From: Perkinsus olseni | Lineage: Eukaryota > Perkinsozoa > Perkinsida | Direction of reading: 5' to 3' | Assembly: GCA_013115125.1 (NCBI GenBank) | Contig: JABANN010000075.1 | Location: 16,320 to 80,319 of the forward strand | DNA: 64,000 nt | Part shown: piece after piece, positions 14,901 through 28,178 of the stretch | Position numbering within the stretch: the stretch's first letter is position 1 | Layout of the letters: each line of letters opens with the position of its first letter | The notes under the pieces: generated by a model | The model's database searches: none | What the model was told of the DNA's origin: nothing | Seen by the model: the letters and a program-made list of their open reading frames with translations, nothing else | Program-made: the position numbers and the translations under genes

Positions 14901-17900
14901 ACCCGTTGCTGCGGCTGAACCCATTACAACTATCGGTCACCGACCCCCTCCCTGGTATCAAGTTTGATGCCTTAACTGGAATCACTGCAACAGGGGACAA
15001 TGACGTAGCCTCACTCGACGGACTGCTCACCACTCGGTAAGAGTTATGAGCTTCGTTTATTGGTGTGTCCAATATCTCGTCATAGCTCCTATATGGTACA
15101 TGATGCAACGTGCAAGGAAGCTAGGACTGCCGTCTCGCAAGGCCGCCATCAATCTCAATACAACTGCTCCATCACCTTCCCGACCGGGATGGTCCATTGC
15201 CCGATGATGATCGCTGACATGGCTACTTCCGAACTTTTTGCTATTGTCATAGAGGTGAGCTCCGCCCATCTCAGAGGCCGACTCAGAGCTTCAGTAGGTG
15301 GATACACTTAATGGAAACCCTCCCGTGAGAGGCTGTCGAGAGGTAACTTTACCAGCACACAAGCTCACCTCCTATGCGTTCCCTATGGAGTCCCTTCGAT
15401 GCTCGGCTGAACTGCTGAATGGTAGGAGTACTCTGCGCATCCTGCATAGTAGGCATAGCTTGTGTTCGTTAGAGTCCACTGCCCTGCCCCACGTTGAGGT
15501 GGTGATGTCCTGCTCCAACCCATACCCAAATGCGCAGGAGAACACCTTCATATGGTAGGATAACAGCCCGCCAACGTGTTCCGTGGCTACCTACCCCCTT
15601 TCTTAGGGTAACCTGGCCCGGAGGCCACACGGGGATAGTCACTGTGGACACGGAGCTAGATACCATCAGCAAGGTCCTCGAGTTGGACAACATATCAGCC
15701 TTGGGTAGTGCCTGTGAGGCTTCTACTTTTCACATAGTCATCAGGCAACTCGGTAACGCTATCAGCATACGTGTGGCAAGCTGTGACCGAAGCACCGTTC
15801 AGCCTCGTCAACAGCTCGATACATGATGGAAGTGCAGTCATGCCTGACTGGAGCGGCCCCAGGTCATCACTCTACCCTGCACAGCTCGTCCACGCCATGG
15901 CATAGCGTAGGTACACCAGCGGCAAAGCCACCTTGGATATGAAGGGATATCTCTCTCTCCCGCATCGGACCTATGACGCTTCCTTCTCCATTCATACTGA
16001 CCAAGAGGAGTACTCCCCCGGCGATGAAGTAGCATGCTACTAAGCGTTGGCATAGGACAACAACTGCTGCTGAGCTGTAGGTCGCGGTATCCATAATGGG
16101 GGGAGTACCCAATGGTTCGGTCATTATAGCAGTGGTGGACCAGGGCATACTGGACTTCAGGCCTCTGACGAACCCTGACACAGTAGAGGGCATCATTGGT
16201 ACCAATATCGTCATCATCTTTCTTCCTCAACCATACCCTATCACCACGATCAGGTATGCTCGGTACTGCATCGAGCAGAATGATTGACTCCCACTCGTTC
16301 ATAGCATCTTCCAAGACGTTTTGGGATAATGCGCAACATCTTTGGGGTATAGCTAGTGAGGATCCTTGGTTTGGGGTGGGGAGCACGTCTGCGATGCCAT
16401 CCACCTTCCACAACACCAATGACAGGTAAGCTTCGATCCCTACTGGTTGGATGATGAATATACAGTCCACCTCGACACCCCGGCTTTTGAGCAACCCTTG
16501 GGACCAGGCAATTATAAGAGGTAGCTCTCGTCCTGCTCCTACTCCAAGAGGCTATCAGTCCTTGTATCACAACCTGACTCTCAGCTATTACCCGAACCGT
16601 CGGCCAGGGTATCAGCGATGGAGATGCCCGCATATTGAGAGGGGTATCGGACGCGAAGAAGTGTATGCTCTAGAGAACATGAACATGGATGGTAGGTGTC
16701 CCGTTCAGTTTCTTTTCGGACGCTACTGATTTAGCACCGGGTGTATCTCCTGCAGCGGGCAGGATGCCCCCCGAACAAGGCGCTGCTGCGGCTCCTCCTC
16801 CTTCGCCAAGAGTCCCCCGCCTAGGTAGAGTAGGGAAACACACGTTAGTGGACCCTGATGGCGCTCCTTCCATCACAGTTTCGGATACACCTAGCACACT
16901 CTACTTCGATATCCTCGAGCTAACCTCAGCTGGGGATGCTAACGTAAGCTTTACACTCGGGCAGGAAAGGACGAAGTAGTCGTAGTGGGGATAGGCAGGA
17001 CTCTACTCTGCATCCCGCAGATACAAGATAAGTGCTTACATGATCGGTTACGATCACACAACAACCGTAGCAGCTACAGACCTCAAGGCCGTAGCCCAGG
17101 TGGCCGACGCAAGCACTTCCATCACAGTGGCATCTCCTATATACATGGAACCCTACATACCCCGATCGTTGCGGTAAACACTGTCGCCATACACCGAATG
17201 ACGTCTTTGGCAGGATAACCGATGAGCCAGTGATGGGTGTTGCCCTCATATCCACTCATTATACTACACAACAGCTTCACCAAATGAACCTTACGGTAAG
17301 AGGCAGTCGATAATGGGATGAGTCCCGTAACAGCTCCCCTATCCCTTCAGGTGGTGGTGAGTAACATGTCTACTGGAATTTTTCCAACTGTGGATGCTTC
17401 ATACAGCAGTGACCTGCTCGCCCTACCAGGGAATGCTGGAGTACTGTACGCTCTATTCAAGATGCCCGTGGTATCCACTCTGAACATCGACGACACTACA
17501 GACAGCAGGGGTTGGGTGAGGCGTGGTCAGGCCAAACCACGAGTCGTAGTAGTTGTCTTGCAGGTACACTACACCCTTTATGACACCACAGGGGTCATCA
17601 TTGATGAAATAATAGTACGGATACTCATTGGTCCACACAGCCATCCGATCGTCATAGGCAGTAGTCGAGCTATAGCAGCTCCGGGAGTGGTAGTACTACT
17701 ACAGGCCATGCAACAGGGGCAGTGTGCCTTCTAGTGGGAGGAACATCTCCAGCTCCCTGAGTATATACCATCGGCATCTCAAGTACGGCTATCAGCAGAG
17801 TCATCGTTTTATCCAAGAATCATCGAACATTGCCACCGCACTGCCTTCACCCCATACAACATGTATGATGAGGATAAAGGAGATATACGAACAGATCTCC

Positions 17901-20037
17901 TCATCGCCACTCTATACTGCTTGGGTAGTGCATCGTCATCATCGTCATTATGCGGAGCTGGCATGAGACAGGCGCTGTGGGAGCGGAGGATGTCTCCTTG
18001 GGTGGTGAGCATGATTCGGCGACTCTGAGGAACGAACTCCTCCATCAACTCATACACATCCATACTGTGGGTGGTGTACTCAAATGGAGTAGAAGTATGT
18101 CCACTGCTATACGCTCTGTTATAGCCTCTCCTCTACTACCCTCAGATTCCCCCTATCCATCTTACGTCAGCATCTGGCTCCATTCCCTCGCCATCATCGC
18201 CTTGAGAGGCCATACCCAGTCACAATACAGTGTCGCTCGTACCACTTGGCTCAAGGCTGCCATCGACTCTATAAAGGACACTCTGGACCGATTCCCTGAT
18301 GCCCGCCCTTACAACGATGTTGCTCGGCTATACCATGCTACTGGTCAGATAGCCCCACTTGAAGTCCTACACGTTCTGGTTCAGGTAGCAGTCACTTCGA
18401 TGGCTTACCACTCCCCTACTCCAAGATCGACTCTTTTAAGGAGGTATTGACCCCTTTAGACAGTATGACTGCATGGCTCTTGATGAGAGTAACCGTTGGG
18501 GAGCTCTCAAGTGAGGATGCCCAGGCAGTTATATGGAACAATATACGTGTCAGCAGCAGCGAGACTGCGTACGTACGGGGCTGCCTTACCCGGCTGAACT
18601 CTCATGATCGTAGATACATAGCTCGTCCAGGGCAACCATCACCACTACCGGACCATCTGCAGGCCTTAGCCTTGCATCTGGCTACCGTCAATAACGAACA
18701 ACAACAAGAGGAGAGTATAGACATGCTGCAGCAGCAGCACCACCGGGCTTCTCACTGATCATTCAGGACGGGAACTCCTATGGAGAGTTGGAGTATGGCT
18801 GGGGCAGGGTGGTGTGGAGGCCAAGTGGGGTGGTATATACAGTCAAGGGTAACAACAGCGGGGTGTTGACGGCATGCACGCTTGTATTAGCTTCTCTACT
18901 GAGACTTTACTCTTCGCAATAGAGGCCTTCACAGTACTGGATGAATCCATGGCTAATGACACCCCGCAGATAGAGGTGGGGGTGCTACTGGCGTAGTGAA
19001 GCAACTAAGCTCGAGCTGCTTAGATGACTGTATCCGATGGAGATGGTGATACTATATGGGAGACTTCTCTCACCGAGGAGAACCCCGTCTCGGGCAGTCT
19101 ATGGTTGCCAACAGTCAATTCGACTAGCACTGCTGTACAGCCCGACAGCAGTGGCTATGAAGGGCCCCTGATGTGAGCGTGGGATGGCTACGGTGAGGCC
19201 TGGAATAGCAGACCAACCTCAGATGGAACATCACTGGTACTGGAACGGCCTTCACCTTCCTTACCGCCAACATACTCCCGAAGCACCCATTCGCGTGGCC
19301 AATTGACAGGGGCTTCACCGTCCGCAAGTTCATCCAAGTGAAGCCAGGATCATCACCCGATACCTCACTCCAGACGTCTCCTCTCTCCCGCTTCAGCTAT
19401 TTGATGTCTCTACGGGGCAGTGTACAGGGGGCATGCTAACCTCGGCTGTGACGGGGCAGCTAGTCTGCATTACCATCAACATCGAATCAGACGATGATGT
19501 CCGCTCGCTCATAGTGGAGGTAACGGTATTCGCACGCGATGCTCACAAGCTCTAGGCTTTAGGATCTGTCCCCCAGTGGCCTCGAGCCTCTGGATGAGAA
19601 CATCGACTCTCTCGACATTAAGACAGCAGGCTCATCCTCATCAGGAGCACCTGACTACTACCATTGTATTCCCAGAAATAGTGCAGTATCAGTCCACACC
19701 CTCAATATGATCAGATGAGGGTCAGCACAGTGCATACAGCGTTAACTCAAGAACGCCTCTGATATGTGCTAACTCACGTTGGTGGCTGCCTTGCAGGAGG
19801 ATCACTAAACGGACGGGCAAGGATACTGTGTTATGGGAAATAGATGGAATATCGTCACGAGAAGGTCTAACATTGAGGTCATGGCCTCGAATAATAACTA
19901 CAGGATTTACTCGATCATGTCCAGTACTCAGTTACTTGGCTACTGCCAATGTGCCTGGAGATTATGGATTACCTCAGACTAGGTGTTATGATACATCCAA
20001 TCCAACCTATATGGGTATGTCAGGATACTCGAGGTAG
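11991..20037 (+). CDS. Secreted bacterial-type alpha-2-macroglobulin-like protein
   Basis: Likely a large extracellular protease-trapping protein. The start at 11991, or the in-frame ATG at 12030, gives a signal peptide: MLRVLLLISCMLGSTLAQ. The order of landmarks resembles the bacterial YfhM/ECAM class. First comes an MG-like domain with EPIQVVFSESIIKFG and GRWRWVTTSILRFD. A long exon (about 12750-14808) contains LYAPGGVLAMAGWVV. Next is VVDQGILDFRPLTNPDT (about 16130), matching the conserved 'V-D-x-G-I-L' strand. A helical region resembles the thioester-domain barrel: GGVLKWSRS, YPSYVSIWLHSLAIIALRG, RFPDARPYNDVARLYHA. The C-terminal part has FTVRKFIQVKPGS, DLSPSGLEPLDEN and ATANVPGDYGLPQTRCYD. 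I saw no C-x-E-Q thioester motif in the traced frames. There are many short introns and several inner joins are unresolved. The family assignment is from motif order only. Confidence 0.72.
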
Positions 20038-20800
20038 AGTATGCAATACTACGCCCCTCCCCACTATCGTAGTCTCACGACTAAGCGGCAGATTCGCTGT
20101 TACGGTACCCGGCGGCACGCTCTCGGTTATACCCACCGGTACACCAGAGATAGCCCGTCGAGCACTCCTAGGAGAGGGTGGGACGGATTGTGTCGGGAGG
20201 AGGCCATTAGATTCCAGCTGGTGAGGAGGGTCCGCGCGGGTAACATGAGGCTTCGAGTGGGAAGGCGGCTTTTCTAGGTGTGACTTATCAAGCGGAGATT
20301 GGATGTGCGGGACAGCTCGGTGCACGGATGAGGCCACCAATCTGCAAGGCTGCTCTGGTGGATCCGATGGACAAGTGGCCTGCACTGGTTCCTTACGGAA
20401 TTTAACATCTGCCACTACTCGGACCCCATTCAGCTCACATTGGATAGATTGCCTCACACTGGTCACATTAGTATGGGTTATTGAAGTGTAGCAGCAGCAT
20501 GCAGTATATATCAATGTTGATATCATGACGATGTGAAGTTGTTAACGCTTACATGGCTTCCCTATAAGCTTCTTCTCAAGCATGCCGGGAAGTATTGAGT
20601 TATACGAGTGTAGTGCGCAAGATAACAAGAGGAGCGGCGAAGCCCACTCCTCACTCCTAAATGTCTTCAAGTCTTCAATGTCCTCTATCCACTAGAAATC
20701 AACAGCACATGTGATAAAAGTATGGTGACTGATAGCTGCTCGATAGCATGGGATATTCAGTTACGACACATGCACGTTCCATAAGCCAGCACTAATTAGA
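20038..20800. other. Gap after the macroglobulin-like gene
   Basis: Both strands have open frames of moderate length. The minus one at 20020-20526 starts with a hydrophobic segment (MISTLIYTACCCYT). The plus one contains SGRFAVTVPGGTLSVIPTG and could be a further exon of the macroglobulin-like gene if the TAG at 20035-20037 is spliced out. Neither could be confirmed. 20530-20800 shows nothing recognisable. Confidence 0.35.
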
Positions 20801-22919
20801 TCACGAAGTCTGATCCTCACAGACCCTCGAACGCTTTCCAGACCCTGACAGCCTTGCCGACCTACGCCTCTTGAACGTCGGTGGGGACTTCATTTTGGTG
20901 ACCGCCTTCTGAGGCATTGGGCTACCCTCCTCGATCACCGTATAATCACTCACATCAGGTGTTGGTGTTCCAGCTAGAGGTCCCTCACATGCCTCTCCGG
21001 TTGGGGCTGGTGATGATGAAGCTGGTTCACTAACAAGCTCCACCTGATGAATGTCTACAACATACAGCACGCCTGCTGATGCATCATACCCCATCGATGA
21101 CGTCTTGGTTGATGGCAGAGGGAGAGTGCGCTGCGCCTACTCCTCCCCCCAAATGCGCGGCACCTGATTCGGCTATTATACACTGTCTCGGAGTCTAGCA
21201 CGACGTGACAAGTTTACTTTTGCGTCGGGCAGTACGGGCAACTGCTTCATTGGTCTTACGGATAGCAGCACTAGGATGCATAGTGGCGGAATACCTTAGC
21301 GACCATGATGAGCGAGGGTTAGGATAAAGGCCGTTACCTCGAGAAGTGCCTTCTAGTTGGAGGCAACGCGAACTGGCCGAGGAGCTCGTCGGCCTTAGCT
21401 GCTAATGTTGTGGCTTCAGGCGGGGAATTCTCCTGTGGAAGAACAACTCTCGCATGACATTCTACAGGCGGTAACTAGTACCTCTTCTAGGCCCTCCTCG
21501 GCCCCTGCCTTCTTCACTTCGGATACTGGTGTCATCCTATTGAGTGTGTCATCAAAGCGAGAGGCCAAGTCAGCCGGAGACGCCAGCAGGCCGATCTTGT
21601 CACTCACCAAGGAAACTAACAGTAGTCCATGAAGTGGTGATGATGGTGAAGGCAGTGAGAGCATTACCATGGCCCTTCTTAGGGGCTAAGCACTCGTCTA
21701 CGTGGAAGTCGTGTACTCGAGGTGTAGCTAGCTCCTACGTAATGTAGGATCCTACTAACTGCTCAGCACCTGCCATCCTGCTCACCTGGCCCATGATACA
21801 TTCTGATAATCTCCTACTCTTACTACCGATAGACGATAGACCTAACCAAGGCGTCCTCTAGTCATAACCACCTTCACGCCATCATAACCTGTCTGGATCT
21901 CGACGCTTTTGTCTGTATAACGTTTTACTGGTATGTTGGATAATCGATTAGTATTATTGACGGCAGTAGAAGCTGAATACCTACGGCCTAGGATGAGAGG
22001 CGAGGGATCCACACCACAGACCACATGACCTCATGAACCTGCGGTTTGGCATGAGTGGACGAGCTGCAGAGTTGCTGCTACTGCTACTGGCAGCAGCACC
22101 AGCAGCAAGCGTCTTCCCGGGTACAGCGTCTATGGTCAAGCCTGCCTCATCCGATGCTTCATCACTGATCATACTTTAATTGGAATATATAAAGAACTAT
22201 GTTCATCTGCGTGGAGACTAAACACAGCTATACGATGGCACAGAAATCTACCTACGGATACCGTACCAGCCCCTGCTGGCAATAATAATGACATAATACA
22301 AGATAGTGCATCGAAGGCACGCTCATGCAGGCGTATCTACTGCGTGCCTTATGGCCAATATAGGATAGCGTACCCTACCTCATAAGGCCGGTTACTCTGT
22401 ACCGTACCGAGAATACTGGTATCAGCTACCTTATCAATAGGGATTAGCTGCACCCCTTCACACCGTCCCCGTACTGTAGGGTATCCCTGGATGAGGAGGG
22501 GCTCTCTGATAGTAGAGATACTGTCATTACTCTAGCTTCCTTGAGGCCTCCTTTGCCATAACCCCACCATGCATGGCTATTATGTACTGTATCTGCTGTA
22601 GTCAGTATCCCTATCCGATACGTATTAACACTGCTATACCTCCAAAAGGGTGGGCAGCAGCACACCCCGGTTCATGAGGGTTCACCGCGCATAGCTTGTT
22701 TCGTATCATCGTGTCAATTGCCTGTGATATACCATTCATAGGACAGGGTACATCAGCAGCAGCATTAGCTTGTGTAATGTGTGCCATGAAACCTGAAGTA
22801 AGTGGTCAACATTAGCGCTGGATCTTGCGCTCTTGGACGGCGGAGCGAAGCCTTTTACGGAGCGCGTTGCGTTGCTGCTGCTGTGGCGCCTGCTGCTGTG
22901 GCGGCTGGACGTAGTTCAT
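20801..22919 (-). CDS. Putative membrane protein of unknown function
   Basis: I traced the 5' part as follows. It starts at 22919 with a Gln-rich stretch, MNYVQPPQQQAPQQQQRNAL, then an intron of about 70 bases (donor gtaaaa, acceptor ttcag). It continues RFMAHITQANAAADVPCPMN and HEPGCAAAHPFGG. Middle exons include HNSHAWWGYGKGGLKEA, IDKVADTSILGTVQSNRP and FLCHRIAVFSLHADEHSS. A hydrophobic run, RRLLLVLLPVAVAATLQLV, is likely a transmembrane segment. It is followed by RRYSASTAVNNTNRLSN. The C-terminal exon is Pro/Ser-rich and ends in a basic tail, FKRRRSARLSGSGKRSR, with the stop at 20801. I do not recognise the family. Several joins, especially 21100-21850, are uncertain, and this could be two genes. 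Confidence 0.5.
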
Positions 22920-22947
22920 TATCCATCAGGGTTGTGGACTCCCCATC

Positions 22948-23866
22948 ATGGCATCCTCCACTGAGATGATCCACCTTCGCTCCTCTCAGGGGGAGGTCTT
23001 CGAGGTTGAGGTAGTGCTAGCTGCAACTCCTACCGACCATACTACTGTGGACACAATAGGCCTTGGTCATGCTTCCGATACAGCATTCGATACTAATCGG
23101 ATTAGTCTGATCGTTTTCATTTTTCTCAGCCATCAGTGGCATGCATGTCGAATCTGATCCAGAATATGGTAGAGGATGGAGGGGTGGATGAGGAGATACC
23201 TCTGCCTAACGTTAAGACCGCTATCTTGGCGAAGGTAGGCGGCATGCTTGCCAAGGCCGGGTCGGTCCTGTCGATATATCCATTGGGTATGATCATCTTT
23301 CTTAAGCATCAGAGGCATTAGTTCGTGCTGTCATCCATCTCGCAGGTGATTGAATACTGTAAGCATCATAAGGACAACCCTCCTGATGAGATAACCAAAC
23401 CATTGAAGTCGACAAGTCTTGCCGAGTGCGGAGTCAGTGATTGGGACTGTGAGTTTGTTAATATCGAACAGGTAGGGAGACCATATCGGCTGTGTACCGA
23501 GTGCAGCTATGCACGTCATCTCTCAAGGAAATCCTATTCGAGCTGATTCTGGCTGCCAATTACTTGGACATCAAGTCATTGTTAGATCTCTCCTGCGCGA
23601 AGGTACGATTATTATACTCTCGACGCTCGAACCCGGGCAGTTCTCCCTGTAGGTTGCATCAATGATCAAGGGCAAGACACCGGAGGAGATCCGCCAACAA
23701 TTCAATATCGTCAACGATTTCACACCGGAGGAAGAGGCACAGGTAGGAGGAGTCCTGCTACAGTCGGCAGAGTTCTGCTGGGTGCCCATCATCTATCCAT
23801 GATCGGTAGTACTAGTGCTTCGACGTTCAGGTCCGAGAGGAGAATAAGTGGTGTGAGGACGCTTAA
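22948..23866 (+). CDS. SKP1: Skp1, SCF ubiquitin-ligase adaptor, copy 1
   Basis: Bridges cullin and F-box proteins in SCF ligases. Traced exons give [20 protein letters not shown], then [119 protein letters not shown], stop. The BTB/POZ fold and the C-terminal F-box-binding helices are both present, and the length (about 160 residues) is normal. There are six exons. Exons after the first begin with GT or G except exon 2. The start ATG is unambiguous. A second copy begins 145 bases downstream on the same strand, with a 100-base identical block (see repeats). Confidence 0.93.
23139..23238 (+). repeat. 100-base block identical in both Skp1 genes (copy 1)
   Basis: This stretch covers nearly all of exon 2 plus the first four bases of the next intron. 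It matches 24153-24252 base for base, while the neighbouring exons of the two genes differ at many silent sites. Confidence 0.95.
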
Positions 23867-24011
23867 TATTATTGCTATAACCTGAGTAGTATGCCGGTTT
23901 GTGACGATGGCCGCATATCACACACATTCTTTCATCGTGACGGTGTTTTGTTCGAGCGGGCAAGATATCCTTTGTTTGGACCGCATTATCAGACTTTTAC
24001 ATTTTGTATAA

Positions 24012-24892
24012 ATGGCTACTGCAGGCAATGCCAACGAGGGAGAGACTGTTAAACTGTCGTCCTCCCAAGGAGAGGTCTTCGACGTTCCGGTAATATTTCT
24101 ATACAGGGGTGTAGACCGGGCGAACCATACCGTATGATGTCAGACCAATGTCGCATGCATGTCGAATCTGATCCAGAATATGGTAGAGGATGGAGGGGTG
24201 GATGAGGAGATACCTCTGCCTAACGTTAAGACCGCTATCTTGGCGAAGGTAGTGCTCTCGGTGATGTGCGCGATGTCATGCTAAGAGGGGTCAATATTCT
24301 GTAAAATTGTGAAGCTTGCCGGGTGCTCGCATCCTCGCTCCGTGACGTGACGGATATTCGCAGCCTGAAAGGTAATCGAACGTCGTTCAGCAGTCATCGC
24401 ATACTGTAGGTCATCGAGTACTGTAAGCATCATGAGAACAACCCGCCTGACGAGATTAGTAAACCGCTGAAGTCAACTAACTTGGCAGAGTGCGGGGTCA
24501 GCGATTGGGACTGCGAGTATGTTAACATCGAACAGGTATGATCACCACAGCAATGCCTACTGTTATCGACTGTGGAACTCATGGTTTCGTGTATTCATGT
24601 AGGAAATGCTATTCGAGTTGATCCTGGCTGCCAACTACATGGACATCAAGCCGTTACTGGACCTTACTTGCGCTAAGGTAATAAGTAGTTCACTTGTACT
24701 CCCCTACTAGCGGAGGATAGGTTGCATCAATGATCAAGGGTAAAACAACCGAGGAGATCCGCCAGCAGTTCAATATTGTCAACGATTTCACACCGGAGGA
24801 GGAGGCACAGGTAGTGTTGGGGGTTGGTTGCGTGAGGTGAGTAGCGTTCAACTCAGTTGCGTGAGGAGAACAAGTGGTGTGAGGACGCGTAG
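24012..24892 (+). CDS. SKP1: Skp1, SCF ubiquitin-ligase adaptor, copy 2
   Basis: Tandem paralogue of the preceding gene, with the same exon layout. It starts [20 protein letters not shown], then [107 protein letters not shown], stop. The N-terminus is longer and different from copy 1, and the introns are unrelated in sequence. Protein differences are few and conservative, so both copies probably work. Dinoflagellates and other protists may carry several Skp1 genes that pair with different F-box proteins; that is an inference here. Confidence 0.93.
24153..24252 (+). repeat. 100-base block identical in both Skp1 genes (copy 2)
   Basis: Partner of 23139-23238. Identity starts one base after a mismatch in the codon preceding ACMSN and ends inside the following intron. 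Confidence 0.95.
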
Positions 24893-25116
24893 ACGATGTG
24901 ATACAGTGCTTCCCATTGTGTACTATGCTTCATACGATACGACTGTTACTTGTGAATAGTAGGTGGCGAGGGGGTGATGCAGTTCGGATATAGTATATTA
25001 CGAACTCTCGAAGGTATCGCGACCCGTAGCTCACTGGGAACTCAGAATCATCATTTGATGAACAGTAGATACGTTCAGGATAACGTTGGTAAGAACCTCT
25101 CCTATCAGTTGGCAGA

Positions 25117-28049
<2,933 letters not shown>

Positions 28050-28178
28050 TTCAGAGGAGATAGACAGGGACGGAAAGGGTCAACTGAGAGCTCAAACGCT
28101 AGTGCAATGATGCGGAGGATGGCCGCTGTGTTCAGAATATCCACCTTTCCCCACTAGCAACACAACGGAGATTGCTTC

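Noticed and set aside
18245-18255. A second match to the spliced-leader 3' end (cttggctcaag)
   Set aside because: It lies inside a well-supported exon of the macroglobulin-like gene, encodes part of a helix, and is followed by gctgcc, not a splice donor. Coincidence.
20020-20526. 168-codon minus-strand open frame with a hydrophobic start
   Set aside because: No recognised domain, it overlaps the 3' end of the macroglobulin-like gene, and plus-strand frames in the same place look at least as coding. Left as part of a gap.
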